The notes: generated by a model from the letters alone, not told the origin. DNA of 64,000 nt from Collinsella sp. (GCA_018381235.1 JAGZSF010000002.1:62001-126000), one strand, 5' to 3'. Positions 23,818 to 32,833 are shown, counted from the stretch's first letter. Program-made: numbers and translations.

Positions 23818-25101
23818 CTAGCACTGCTCGAGCGCCTGCTCAAGGTCGGCAATCAGATCGGCCGTGTCCTCGAGGCCGCACGACAGGCGCACCATGTCGG
23901 CGGAGATACCGCAGGCGATGAGCTCTTCGTCGTTCATCTGGCGATGCGTGGCATTAGCAGGATGCAGGCAGCAAGTGCGGGCGTCGGCCACGTGCGTGGC
24001 GATCTGAGCGAGCTTGAGGCTCTTCATAAAGGTCTCGGCCGCCGCGCGACCACCGTTAAAGCCAAAGCTCACAACGCCGCAGGTGCCGTTGGGCATGTAC
24101 TTCTGAGCCAGGTCATAGTACTTATCGCCCTCCAGGCCCGGATAGCTCACGAAGCGCACCTTGGGATGGCTCTGCAGGAACTTGGCAACGGCCAGGCCGT
24201 TCTCGCAATGACGCGGCATGCGCACATGCAGGCTCTCGAGCGAGCTGTTCAGGAAGAAAGCCGCCTGCGGATTCTGCATAGGACCAAGATCGCGCATGAG
24301 CTGAGCGGTTGCCTTGGTAATGAAGGCACCCTCGCGACCAAACTTCTCGGCATAGGTCACGCCGTGGTAGCTCTCATCGGGCGTGGTAAGACCCGGGAAC
24401 TTGTCCGCATGAGCCATCCAGTCAAACTGGCCGTGGTCAACGATCACGCCGCCCAGGTAGGCAGCATGTCCATCCATGTACTTGGTGGTGGAGTGCGTAA
24501 CGATGTCGGCACCCCACTCAAAGGGACGGCACATCACGGGCGTCGGGAAGGTGTTGTCGACCATCAGCGGCACGCCGTGGTCATGTGCGGCCTTGGCAAA
24601 GCGCTCAATATCGAGCACGGCAAGGGCGGGGTTGGCAATCGTCTCGCCAAAGACGAGCTTGGTATTGGGCTCAAAGGCTGCCTCGAGCTCCTCATCGGTG
24701 CAGTCGGGGGCAACGAACGTGCAGGTCAGACCCATGCGCTCCATAGTATGGGCGAGCAGGTTGTAGGTACCGCCATAGATGGCAGAGCTTGCGACCACAT
24801 GGTCGCCGGCACCGGCCACGTTAAAGATCGCGAGGAAGTTCGCGGCCATGCCCGAGCTCGTGAGCATCGCAGCGGTACCGCCCTCCATCTCGCAGATCTT
24901 GGCAGCAACCAAATCGCACGTGGGGTTCTGCAGGCGGCTGTAGAAGTAGCCCGACTCCTCCAGGTCAAACAGCTTGCCCATATGCTCGGACGTGTCGTAC
25001 TTCCACGTGGTGGACTGGTAGATGGGCACCTGGCGCGGCTCGGCATCTCCAGGGTGATAGCCGCCCTGAACACATGTAGTACCGATGGTCTGCTCGCTCA
25101 T
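23818..25101 (-). CDS. metY: O-acetylhomoserine sulfhydrylase MetY
   Basis: A 427-residue PLP enzyme of the Cys/Met metabolism family: PIYQSTTWKYDTSEH near the start, SRLQNPTCDLV, SSGMAANFLAI, and the PLP-binding Lys in VTHSTTKYMDGH near residue 210. The length and insert pattern fit MetY, which makes homocysteine from O-acetylhomoserine and sulfide, rather than MetB/MetC. The start ATG is preceded by GGGAGC. It is divergent from the Cys-rich protein gene. Confidence 0.92.
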   Translation of the reverse strand: MSEQTIGTTCVQGGYHPGDAEPRQVPIYQSTTWKYDTSEHMGKLFDLEESGYFYSRLQNPTCDLVAAKICEMEGGTAAMLTSSGMAANFLAIFNVAGAGDHVVASSAIYGGTYNLLAHTMERMGLTCTFVAPDCTDEELEAAFEPNTKLVFGETIANPALAVLDIERFAKAAHDHGVPLMVDNTFPTPVMCRPFEWGADIVTHSTTKYMDGHAAYLGGVIVDHGQFDWMAHADKFPGLTTPDESYHGVTYAEKFGREGAFITKATAQLMRDLGPMQNPQAAFFLNSSLESLHVRMPRHCENGLAVAKFLQSHPKVRFVSYPGLEGDKYYDLAQKYMPNGTCGVVSFGFNGGRAAAETFMKSLKLAQIATHVADARTCCLHPANATHRQMNDEELIACGISADMVRLSCGLEDTADLIADLEQALEQC

Positions 25102-25332
25102 ATCTAGCTCCCTTGCCTGGGTTTTAGTTTTATTCGGTTCACGATACCGCTACCCTGCACCCCTCTCAACCCATCCCCAAGGTAGGTTATGGGACAAATT
25201 GATTAGGGGTATTTATCTCAAGCCTTGGGCATTTGCTCGATAGATAAAAATGAGGCATACATGAAGCTCTCGATGATTACATGCCCCGTCACGGGTACCA
25301 TAGGCGAGTACACCGTGACCAAGGAGACAACG

Positions 25333-25779
25333 ATGAAACAAATCGATACGGCCCAGCTCGACATCACCGCCTGTCAGGCTCAGGCTGCCGAATACCACGC
25401 CCGTGGCTTTAACTGCGCCCAGGCCGTCGCCTGCACGCTCGCACCTGCCGTCGGGCTCGACCCCCAGACCGCCTTTACCCTCACCGAGGGCTTTGGCGCC
25501 GGCATGGGCGGCATGACCGAAACCTGCGGTGCCATCTCGGGCGCCGTGGCCATCATGGGCTTTGTGATGAGCGACGGCATGGAAAACCCCAAGACCAAGG
25601 GCCAGACCTACAAGCTGTCGCGCGAGATTGCCAAGCGATTTGGCGAGAAGAACACGACGACCGTCTGCGGCACGCTCAAGGGCATCGGATCGGACAAGGG
25701 TCCGCTCCGCAGCTGCCCCGGTTGCATCGACGATGCCGTCGAGATTGCCTGCGATGTGCTAAAGCAGCTCGCCGAGTAA
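25333..25779 (+). CDS. C_GCAxxG_C_C family redox protein
   Basis: A 148-residue protein with the family's cysteine signature: FNCAQAVACTLAP, GAGMGGMTETCGAISGAV and a C-terminal RSCPGCIDDAVEIA. These proteins are common in anaerobes, and the Cys set suggests metal or Fe-S binding. The biochemical role is not established. AAGGAG lies eight bases before ATG at 25333; an ATG at 25261 is in frame but lacks a ribosome site. It is transcribed away from metY and converges on yigZ. Confidence 0.85.
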   Translation: MKQIDTAQLDITACQAQAAEYHARGFNCAQAVACTLAPAVGLDPQTAFTLTEGFGAGMGGMTETCGAISGAVAIMGFVMSDGMENPKTKGQTYKLSREIAKRFGEKNTTTVCGTLKGIGSDKGPLRSCPGCIDDAVEIACDVLKQLAE

Positions 25780-25792
25780 ACGGCAGCAACAG

Positions 25793-25845
25793 AAAAACGA
25801 CGGCCGGCGCGCTTGGAATCCATCCAAAAGCACGCCGGCCGTCGT
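25793..25845 (-). terminator. Terminator of yigZ
   Basis: A 13-bp perfect stem (ACGACGGCCGGCG and its complement) within a longer imperfect one, followed on the minus strand by TTTTTC. The right arm ends two bases before the yigZ stop. It also lies 17 bp after the convergent plus-strand gene and may serve both. Confidence 0.75.
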
Positions 25846-25847
25846 CG

Positions 25848-26486
25848 TTAGAACTCGGCAAACTCGGGAGCACCGACCTCAATCTCCTCGCGCCCCGCCA
25901 TAAGCTCGCGCATCTTAGCGCAAAATGGCTCCTGCTCCCCCGCCTTAAACACCAAATGAAGTGTCACGGCATCCGCGTAATCGGTATCCGAAACCTTGGC
26001 ACCCGAATCCTGCGCCAAACGAAGCACCTGCTCATACTGTGGATAGGCCACATGTACGTCAACGGGCACGACGCTCGTCATCTCGACGATCTGCCCAGCC
26101 TCCCGAGCAGCTGCCACCGCCGCCTGCGTCACCGCGGTATAGGCGCGCACCAATCCACCAGGCCCCAACAGCGTGCCACCAAAATAGCGCGTCACTACGC
26201 AGCAAACATTTTTGAGCTCTGCGCCGCGCAGCACCTCGAGCGTCGGCATACCGCTCGTGCGGCTCGGCTCACCATCATCGCTCTGGCGCTCGCGTCCATC
26301 GACTAAAATCCACGCGGGAACATTGTGTCGAGCGTCGTAATGACGCTTGCGAACCATCTCGATAAAGGCATTCGCCTCATCCTCGGACTCAATATGGACC
26401 AGCTGGGCAATAAACCGGCTCTTGCGGTCAACGAACTCGCCCGTAGCCTCAATATTCGATTGCAGAGTAAAATAGCTGTCCAACAA
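25848..26486 (-). CDS. yigZ: YigZ/IMPACT-family protein
   Basis: A 212-residue protein with the UPF0029 N-domain signature: KSRFIAQLVHIESEDEANAFIE, ARHNVPAWIL, SDDGEPSRTSGMP, and VTRYFGGTLLGPGGLVRAY, followed by a DUF1949-like C-domain. The family is linked to translation or stress control, and the exact role is unknown. The start appears to be TTG (two adjacent TTG codons after GAGGGG); no ATG fits the conserved N-terminus. Confidence 0.9.
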   Translation of the reverse strand: MLDSYFTLQSNIEATGEFVDRKSRFIAQLVHIESEDEANAFIEMVRKRHYDARHNVPAWILVDGRERQSDDGEPSRTSGMPTLEVLRGAELKNVCCVVTRYFGGTLLGPGGLVRAYTAVTQAAVAAAREAGQIVEMTSVVPVDVHVAYPQYEQVLRLAQDSGAKVSDTDYADAVTLHLVFKAGEQEPFCAKMRELMAGREEIEVGAPEFAEF

Positions 26487-26593
26487 AGCCCCTCAACAAC
26501 AAGCAAAGCAACAAACAGCCTCAATAATACGGCAAAGGCCGTACCGATAACCCCAGTAAATAGAACGGCAACGTCAATGACCAGGCAAAGACA

Positions 26594-26697
26594 GCGAGAC
26601 GGCGTCAGCTGAGTCGATTTGGCCCGAAAGAGGAGGGAGCACGCCTTATGGCGGCGACCGACGAATGAGCGCCAAATCGGCCAGCTGACGCCGTCGC
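26594..26697 (+). repeat. Family B structured repeat, copy 3
   Basis: A 104-bp element just after the 3' end of rnpB. The outer stem is ACGGCGTCAGCTG with a perfect complement, the inner stem CGATTTGGC/GCCAAATCG, then the block GAAAGAGGAG, a hairpin around GCCTTATGGC, and block CGACG-AA-TGA. It shares flanking CAGCGA and GCAGCGTCAAC with copy 4, so copies 3 and 4 form a subfamily. Confidence 0.8.
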
Positions 26698-26710
26698 AGC
26701 GTCAACATAG

Positions 26711-27074
26711 TTGCTGAGTGGGCCTATAAGCCGGGTTCTGTCATGAACGGTCATTTATCTTGTCTGCACGTTACCATGCAGCTCCACGCACGCTACCCGA
26801 ACGCGGACCGGGCCGGCCCATAGCGTTCCTATTCGCGCTTGCTCCGGATGGGGCTTGCCAAGCCGCCGTGTTGCCACGGCGCTGGTGGTCTCTTACACCA
26901 CCGTTTCAGCTTTTCCCTTTACGCCTTGCGGCGCAGGTGGGAGTCTTCTTTTCTGCGGCGCTTTCCGTCGGATCACTCCGCCCGGCCGTTAGCCGGCATC
27001 CCGCCCTCTGGAGCCCGGACTTTCCTCACGCGTACTGCAAACAGCACATCGCGCGACCGTCTGGCCCACTCAGC
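26711..27074 (-). ncRNA. rnpB: RNase P RNA (class A)
   Basis: On the minus strand the 5' end reads GAGTGGGCCAGACGG and is soon followed by GAGGAAAGTCCGGGCTCC (the conserved P4/J3-4 region). The 3' end carries GACAGAACCCGGCTTATAGG and a CCCACTC that pairs with the 5' GAGTGGG. It is the catalytic RNA that matures tRNA 5' ends. A TACACT -10 lies just upstream on the minus strand (near 27080), with a weak TTGCCT -35. Exact termini are approximate. Confidence 0.95.
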
Positions 27075-27399
27075 AGTGCAAGAGTGTAGCACACCGTTGC
27101 CGCAGGCAATGGCACAACACAAGCGTTCGACACGATAAACCAAGAACCACGCCATGCAGTACAATAGGGTTGTCGATGGGCAATGTCGTCAGTCGAGACG
27201 CGACCGCGCTCCGCACCCCTCCGTCTACTCGGTGCGTTCCCGCCTCCTCCCCGAGGCGGGATGTCGGCATTTTTTCATTCACCGACAACCCAATAGCCTG
27301 TGGACAGCCCGGGTAGCATCGCGTGCATCAGCAGCGAAAGCAAAAAGGGACCCGTCCATTGCGGACGGATCCCTTAAAACAAGTGATCGTCAAACCGAT
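27075..27399. other. Intergenic region between rnpB and rpsA with long-range inverted repeat
   Basis: Contains the rnpB promoter at its left end and the rpsA terminator at its right end. Between them, GGGTTGTCG (near 27163) and CGACAACCC (near 27283) are complementary and enclose about 110 bp. That interval contains a CCCGCCTC/GAGGCGGG hairpin, with TTTTTT close behind it on the plus strand. This could be a small structured RNA; no coding sequence is supported. Confidence 0.4.
27342..27375 (-). terminator. Terminator of rpsA
   Basis: On the minus strand AAGGGATCCGTCC pairs with GGACGGGTCCCTT (one mismatch) around a five-base loop, then TTTTTGC follows. It is 25 bp after the rpsA stop. Confidence 0.9.
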
Positions 27400-28566
27400 T
27401 TACTCGGCGTCGGTCTCCTCGTCCTTCTTCTCGGAAGGAAGCGGGGTAACCTCGATCTCGACGCCCAGAGTCTCAGCAGCGGACTTCATGGACAGAGAGA
27501 TACGACGACGGTCGAGGTCGATCTCCATGACCTTGACCTGAACCTTGTCGCCCACGTGGGTGACCTGAGAAGGCTGGTCGACGTGCTTGTTGGCCATCTC
27601 GGAGATGTGCACCAGGCCCTCGATGCCCTCGCCCAGGTCGACGAAAGCGCCAAACGGGACAAGCTTGGTCACAGTGCCCTCGACGATAGCGCCGACGGGG
27701 TACTTCTTGACCAGTGCGCGCCACGGATCCTCGGTGGTCTGCTTGAGACCCAGGGAGATGCGCTCGCGGTTGAGATCGACGTCGAGAACCTCGACCTCGA
27801 CCTCCTGGCCGACCTTGACAACCTCGGAAGGATGGTTGACGTGGTTCCAGGAGAGCTCGGAGATGTGGATGAGGCCGTCGATACCGCCGAGGTCGACGAA
27901 GGCGCCGAAGTCGACGATGGAGGAAACGGTGCCCTGGAGACGCATACCAGACTTGAGCTTGGACAGGATCTCGGAGCGCTCGGCCTTACGGGACTCCTCG
28001 AGCACGACGCGACGGGAGAGGACGACGTTGTTGCGGTTACGGTCCATCTCGATGACGCGGGCCTCGATGCGGGTGCCCATGTAAGAGGTGAGGTCCTTGA
28101 CGCGACGGAGGTCGACGAGGGAAGCAGGCAGGAAGCCACGCAGGCCGATGTCGAGGATCAGGCCGCCCTTGACAACCTCGATAACCTCGCCCTCGACGTT
28201 CTCGCCGGAGTTGAACTTCTCCTCGATGCGGTTCCAAGCACGCTCGTACTCGGCACGCTTCTTGGACAGAACCAGACGACCGTCCTTGTCCTCCTTCTGG
28301 AGAACCAGAGCCTCGATGGGATCACCGAGTGCAACGATGTCTGCAGGGTTAGCGTCCTTGCGGATGGACAGCTCGCGGACCGGGATAACGCCCTCGGACT
28401 TGAATCCGATGTCAACGAGCACCTCGTCATGCTCGATCTTAACGACAGTGCCGTTAACGAGATCGCCCTCATCAAAGTCGGTAATCGTACCGTCGATGAG
28501 GTTGTTCATCTCCTCCTCGTTGACATCGTCAAGAGAGAAAATGGACGAGTTCTGAATCTCACTCAA
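27400..28566 (-). CDS. rpsA: 30S ribosomal protein S1
   Basis: A 388-residue protein with four S1 RNA-binding domains at about residues 35-105, 120-190, 208-277 and 293-363, each with a VDIGF/LDIGL/VDLGG/VDLGE strand motif. It ends in an acidic tail (PSEKKDEETDAE). Four domains is the usual Gram-positive/actinobacterial form, against six in E. coli. It helps bind mRNA during initiation. The start follows GAAAGGGG. Confidence 0.95.
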   Translation of the reverse strand: MSEIQNSSIFSLDDVNEEEMNNLIDGTITDFDEGDLVNGTVVKIEHDEVLVDIGFKSEGVIPVRELSIRKDANPADIVALGDPIEALVLQKEDKDGRLVLSKKRAEYERAWNRIEEKFNSGENVEGEVIEVVKGGLILDIGLRGFLPASLVDLRRVKDLTSYMGTRIEARVIEMDRNRNNVVLSRRVVLEESRKAERSEILSKLKSGMRLQGTVSSIVDFGAFVDLGGIDGLIHISELSWNHVNHPSEVVKVGQEVEVEVLDVDLNRERISLGLKQTTEDPWRALVKKYPVGAIVEGTVTKLVPFGAFVDLGEGIEGLVHISEMANKHVDQPSQVTHVGDKVQVKVMEIDLDRRRISLSMKSAAETLGVEIEVTPLPSEKKDEETDAE

Positions 28567-28881
28567 AGGTGGACCCCTTTCGAACTACGGGGCCCCGATT
28601 GCTAGGACCTACAGAAGGGTGCGACAAGCACACAACGTTTAGGAACACTCGGGAGCCGACAGATACTAAAGTGACGCTTATGCAATCACGTTCGTATAGG
28701 TTACGGGGAAATGAGTTCGATTTCAAGCGTGAACTGCGATTTTTTACTCGTGTGGAGACTTTTTCGTAATCTTATGAACACACGTCTCCGCAACTTGACG
28801 ATAACCAGCTAGGCATTCGGCTTTGGGGTAAAGTATCCGGAGCCAACGATTCTAGATCGATTTTTCGAGAAAGGTGCCCGC
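28567..28881. promoter_or_regulatory. Divergent regulatory region of rpsA and a HAD gene
   Basis: About 315 bp without coding sequence. A minus-strand TTGAAA with 17-bp spacing to TAACCT (around 28700-28730) is a candidate rpsA promoter, giving a leader longer than 100 bases. GGAGAC/GTCTCC arms flank an AT-rich loop near 28753-28792. No plus-strand promoter for the HAD gene could be fixed. Confidence 0.35.
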
Positions 28882-29640
28882 GTGCTCAAAGCAGTCGTTT
28901 TCGATATGGACGAGACGCTTCTCAGCATCAACCTCAACGCGTTCATCCTTCGCTATTTTAAGGATGTCTCTTCGATGCTCGCGGATATCGGGCGCCGCAG
29001 CCGCGGTGGCACGATGGCACGCCTCGGCACCATCCTAGTCGACCTCAACGCCAATCGCCGCAGCGGCACGGACAACCGCACCAATCTTGAGTTTTACCAA
29101 GAAGAGGTCGAGCGCCGATGCGGGATCCGCCTCTCCGATCCCCTCATCTACGAGGCGTTTACCTACTATGACCGCGAAGTTCTTCCGTACAAGAACGACG
29201 ATGTCATTAACGCCCACGCCATGCCGGGCGCACACGCCGCGCTCCAGGCCGTACAGGACGCAGGGCTGCGTTGCGCGCTCTTTACCAACCCCAGCTTTCC
29301 CCAAGGGGCCATCGAGTGCCGCATGGGCTGGGGCGACCTGGCCGACGCCCCCTTTGAGCTCGTCACGCACATGGGAAACACCACCCGCTGCAAGCCCGAT
29401 GCCACCTACTATCTAGAGCAGCTTCAGGTGATGGGACTCGAGCCACACGAGGTCCTTATGGTGGGCAACGATCCCAAACGCGACTTCCCGTCCCCCGATT
29501 GCGGCATCCAAACCGCCTTTGTGGGCCAAGGCAAGCCCAGCCGAGCCACCTGGCGCGGAACCATGGAAGATTTCGCCCACGACTTTAACGCCGTAATCGA
29601 GGCCTTCTACGAACACCAAATAGCCAACGAACTGTCATAG
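28882..29640 (+). CDS. HAD-superfamily hydrolase
   Basis: A 252-residue phosphatase-like protein. Motif I is FDMDETLL near residue 8, motif II is the Thr of LFTNPS, motif III is the Lys of RCKPDATYY, and motif IV is VGNDPKRDF. An alpha-helical cap (about residues 16-115) separates motifs I and II. The substrate is unknown. The start is GTG at 28882 with AAAGG seven bases upstream. It converges on cyuA with family B copy 4 between them. Confidence 0.87.
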   Translation: MLKAVVFDMDETLLSINLNAFILRYFKDVSSMLADIGRRSRGGTMARLGTILVDLNANRRSGTDNRTNLEFYQEEVERRCGIRLSDPLIYEAFTYYDREVLPYKNDDVINAHAMPGAHAALQAVQDAGLRCALFTNPSFPQGAIECRMGWGDLADAPFELVTHMGNTTRCKPDATYYLEQLQVMGLEPHEVLMVGNDPKRDFPSPDCGIQTAFVGQGKPSRATWRGTMEDFAHDFNAVIEAFYEHQIANELS

Positions 29641-29695
29641 AACCCCTCACTCGCTCCAAACAAAACAACGCCGCAGGTTGAGCATAAGCCAGCGA

Positions 29696-29793
29696 AAACG
29701 CCCCTAAGCGAGCAATGTGCCTTGAAAGAGGAGGGCATAGGCCTTCTGGCCATGCCCGACGATTGAAAGGTAGATTGCCGCTTAGGGGCGTTT
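29696..29793 (+). repeat. Family B structured repeat, copy 4
   Basis: A 98-bp element. The outer stem AAACGCCCCTAAGCG has a perfect complement; next come an inner GCAAT/ATTGC stem and short pairing, the block GAAAGAGGAG, a GCATAGGCC/GGCCATGC hairpin, and the block CGACG-AT-TGA. It lies in the convergent gap between the HAD gene and cyuA and shares outer flanks with copy 3. Confidence 0.8.
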
Positions 29794-29833
29794 GCAGCGT
29801 CGACCGGTTACGCGGTTTGGTAAAACCGCGTAA

Positions 29834-31153
29834 CTAACAAACCTGGGTTTTGCCGATCATGATGTTGAGGATCTCGACGTCGGTGTCCTTCATGCCTACG
29901 CGGCCTACGTAGCCCATACTGGCGATTGTCTGCTCAACGGTATCTTGGATCAGGCCCTCGCCGGCGCGGAAGCCGCGACCCTGCATGGCCATATCATGGC
30001 CCAGAATCGCCGCATCGACGGCAGCCGAGATCTTGGCGGCACAGCTCGCTTTGGCGCCGTCGCACACGATGCCGCCCACGTTACCGAGCGTGTTCGAGAC
30101 CGTCGCGCCAATCTGCTCGCGCGTGCCACCGCACAGCCAGGTAATCGCGGAGCCGGCGCCGCACGCGGCGCAAATAGCACCGCAAAACGCCGAGAGCGCA
30201 CCAATATAGCTCTTGATATGCACGGCGATAAGATCGGACAGCATCACGGCGCGCACCAGGCGCTCGTGGTCGCAACGCAGGTACTCGGCATACTCCATGA
30301 CGGGCAATGCGCAGGTAATGCCCTGATTGCCCGAGCCGCACACAATGGCGACCGGCAGCGCGCAGCCGTTCATGCGGGCGTCGGACCCGGCGGCCGCACG
30401 GGCACGGGCACGGCAGGCGACGTCATCGGCACGAGCACCCAGCAGCGTACGACCCACCTCGGCGCCCCAAGCGTGCGCAAGGCCCTCGGCACTGATTGCG
30501 CCATTCAGCTCAATCTGACGCTCAACGGCAGCACGGGCGTCCTCAATGTCACCGTCCTCGATAAAGTCGATGATGGTCTCGATCGACATGGGCGTGTCGG
30601 CGTTATCTGCCGCCCGCTCGGCCACGACGCGCTCGGCGCAGGCGGCACACTCCCCCGCCGACTTGCCGCACACCGGAATACCGTCGAGGGTATGGCACGT
30701 GACATTGGTGTGGTGGTCGGTAATCTCGACGACCGCGGTATGGCCCCCGGCCGTGGCAGTCACCTTGATGTAGAGGTTGGGCACACCCTCGACAAGCGAT
30801 ACATCGCAGTAGTCGGCGTCGGCGAGGAGCTCGGCCACGCGAGCACGGTCTTCATCGTTAACGCTCTCGAGCACCTCGAGCGCGCTTTTGGCGTCGCCGC
30901 CCACGGCACCCAGCACGGCCGCGGCTTCAATACCGTGCATACCGCCCGAGTTGGGCACGGTCACGCTCTTAACGTTCTTGATGATGTTGCCCGAGCAGGC
31001 AACATCCATATGATCGGGCTCGTAACCGAGCGTCTGGCTCGCCAGCGCTGCTGCATAGGCAACGGCAATGGGCTCGGTGCAGCCGAGTGCACAGACAAGC
31101 TCGCGGTTCAAAACATCGCAAAACGCGGCATCACGAAGGGAATCGGTAGGCAT
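29834..31153 (-). CDS. cyuA: L-cysteine desulfidase family protein (CyuA/YhaM, UPF0597)
   Basis: A 439-residue protein of the YhaM/serine-dehydratase-alpha type: ELVCALGCTEPIAVAYAAALA near the N-terminus, then VPNSGGMHGIEAAAVLGAVGG, GNQGITCALPV, and Cys clusters AICAACGAGSAITWLCGG and VCDGAKASC that would hold a [4Fe-4S] cluster. The family degrades L-cysteine to pyruvate, ammonia and sulfide under anaerobic conditions. AGGAGAT precedes the ATG. It is monocistronic. Confidence 0.88.
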   Translation of the reverse strand: MPTDSLRDAAFCDVLNRELVCALGCTEPIAVAYAAALASQTLGYEPDHMDVACSGNIIKNVKSVTVPNSGGMHGIEAAAVLGAVGGDAKSALEVLESVNDEDRARVAELLADADYCDVSLVEGVPNLYIKVTATAGGHTAVVEITDHHTNVTCHTLDGIPVCGKSAGECAACAERVVAERAADNADTPMSIETIIDFIEDGDIEDARAAVERQIELNGAISAEGLAHAWGAEVGRTLLGARADDVACRARARAAAGSDARMNGCALPVAIVCGSGNQGITCALPVMEYAEYLRCDHERLVRAVMLSDLIAVHIKSYIGALSAFCGAICAACGAGSAITWLCGGTREQIGATVSNTLGNVGGIVCDGAKASCAAKISAAVDAAILGHDMAMQGRGFRAGEGLIQDTVEQTIASMGYVGRVGMKDTDVEILNIMIGKTQVC

Positions 31154-31424
31154 AGGTATCTCCTGCTTGCATAACGGGCTTGGCTCTCAAAAATAGTTAG
31201 CTCCTTTATTTGATAACAATGCATCAAAAACTGCAACCATGGTTCCGGCGGACGGCGCTCAAGCACAAACTGACAGCATTCATTCATGAGAAGCCGGTCT
31301 TGTTGCATGCTAAAGCGTTTGACCAAAAAACGCCCGAGCGTTTACGCAAAAGTCGCGCTATCATGCAGTCGAACGCGGTAAAACCTTTAGCATTTGCGCC
31401 GCACAGACCAGAGAGGAACCACTC

Positions 31425-31892
31425 ATGAAGATTGGTATCGGCAACGACCACGCCGCCGTCGAGCTCAAGAACATCATCTCCGAGCACCTGAAGGAGCGCG
31501 GCTGCGAGGTCGTGAACTTTGGCACCGACACCTCCGAGAGCTTTGACTACCCCATCGCCGGCTACAAGGTGGGTAAGGCCGTTGCCAACGGCGACGTCGA
31601 CCTGGGCATCCTCATCTGTGGCACCGGTGTCGGGATTAGCCTGGCTGCCAACAAGGTCGAGGGCGTACGCGCCGTCGTGTGCTCCGAGCCCTTCAGCGCC
31701 AAGCTCTCCCGCATGCACAACAACACCAACGTGCTCGCCTTTGGTGCCCGTGTCGTGGGCTCCGAGCTCGCTAAGATGATCGTCGACGAGTGGCTCGACG
31801 CCGAGTTTGAGGGCGGCCGTCACGAGCGTCGCGTTAACCTCCTCAACGAGATCGATCACACGCGCGGCCTCAAGGTCGTCGACGAGGCCTAA
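31425..31892 (+). CDS. rpiB: Ribose-5-phosphate isomerase B
   Basis: A 155-residue RpiB/LacAB-type sugar isomerase: IGNDHAAVELKN at the N-terminus, then ILICGTGVGISLAANKVEGVRA with the active-site Cys, and MHNNTNVLAFGARVVG. It interconverts ribose-5-phosphate and ribulose-5-phosphate in the pentose phosphate pathway. AGAGAGGAACC precedes the ATG. It has its own strong terminator and converges on ndk. Confidence 0.93.
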   Translation: MKIGIGNDHAAVELKNIISEHLKERGCEVVNFGTDTSESFDYPIAGYKVGKAVANGDVDLGILICGTGVGISLAANKVEGVRAVVCSEPFSAKLSRMHNNTNVLAFGARVVGSELAKMIVDEWLDAEFEGGRHERRVNLLNEIDHTRGLKVVDEA

Positions 31893-31919
31893 ACCACTCA
31901 GTGCCACAAGCTAACAGCA

Positions 31920-31967
31920 GGGGCCCGCTCGGAACTCATGACCGAGCGGGCCCCTTCATAGATTTTG
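31920..31967 (+). terminator. Terminator of rpiB
   Basis: A 13-bp perfect stem, GGGGCCCGCTCGG/CCGAGCGGGCCCC, with a nine-base loop, then TTCATAGATTTT on the plus strand. Confidence 0.8.
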
Positions 31968-31970
31968 GAA

Positions 31971-32005
31971 TAAAAGGGCGCCGCGGATGGAGTTCCGCGG
32001 CGCCC
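31971..32005 (-). terminator. Terminator of ndk
   Basis: An 11-bp perfect stem, GGGCGCCGCGG/CCGCGGCGCCC, followed on the minus strand by TTTTATT. It lies 39 bp after the ndk stop. Confidence 0.85.
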
Positions 32006-32043
32006 AAGCCACACGCTAACAGCTTTAAGGAGTCAAAGCTGGT

Positions 32044-32448
32044 TTAGCCAAAGAAGCGCTTGATCTCAATCTCGGCGTTCTCCAGGCAGTCGGAGCCGTG
32101 GATCACGTTGGCGTTGACATCGACGGCAAAGTCGCCGCGGATGGTACCAGGAGCAGCGTCAAGCGGATTAGTAGCGCCCATGAGGGTGCGCATCTTAGCA
32201 ACAGCGGAGAGACCGGAAACGACCATCTTGACGACCGGACCGCTCGTCATAAAGTCGCAGAGACCGCCAAAGAAGGGCTTGTCGGCCAGATGGGCGTAGT
32301 GCTCCTCGACGGTAGCGCGCTCGAGCGTGGTCATCTCCATGCGCTCGATGACAAGGCCGCTGCGCTCAATGCGAGCAACGATCTCGCCGATCTTGCGGTC
32401 GCGCACGGCGTCGGGCTTAATCATGATGAAGGTCTTCTCGATAGCCAT
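32044..32448 (-). CDS. ndk: Nucleoside diphosphate kinase
   Basis: A 134-residue protein covering the whole family: TFIMIKPDAVRDRKIGEIVARIE at the N-terminus, HYAHLADKPFFGGL, and the catalytic-His motif NVIHGSDCLENAEIEI. It equalises nucleoside triphosphate pools by phosphotransfer through the His. GAAAGG lies close upstream of the ATG. It is monocistronic with its own terminator. Confidence 0.95.
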   Translation of the reverse strand: MAIEKTFIMIKPDAVRDRKIGEIVARIERSGLVIERMEMTTLERATVEEHYAHLADKPFFGGLCDFMTSGPVVKMVVSGLSAVAKMRTLMGATNPLDAAPGTIRGDFAVDVNANVIHGSDCLENAEIEIKRFFG

Positions 32449-32833
32449 AAAAGTAGCCTTTCAAGTAGGTTCGCGCGTGCCCAAGTCCCATTCCGGCACC
32501 CGCCTGGACTGCATCGTAACAGAGTTTTAGCTGCAGTTAAACAAAAAGCTGTTTATTGAAACGTTGCAATTTATTAAAGCGCTCCATATGTGTCACTTCT
32601 GTTTCGAAGCCCGATTAGAGTACCATCCGACCGCCCATCAACCGCGCCGAACAGAGCAGGCGGTCGGTTGCCGCCCGCGAACGTATCCCCTTCACAACCT
32701 GCCCAAAGGTCCTACAGAAGTTCTCGACAAGCCCCTCCCCCATAGCAACAAAATACGGGCTCCCACATCAGCAGGCGCCCGTAAAGCGAAAACGATTTAT
32801 CAATAAATGGACAATACGTCTTCAGCCAAACCT
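32449..32833. other. Intergenic region between argH and ndk
   Basis: About 385 bp. It holds the argH terminator at its left end (minus strand) and the ndk promoter region at its right end. An unexplained CCGACCGCC/GGCGGTCGG 9-bp inverted repeat encloses about 23 bases near 32628-32668. I see no coding sequence. Confidence 0.4.
32748..32783 (-). terminator. Terminator of argH
   Basis: On the minus strand TACGGGC(g)CC pairs with GG(a)GCCCGTA around a loop, followed by TTTTGTT. It lies about 50 bp after the argH stop. Confidence 0.7.
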
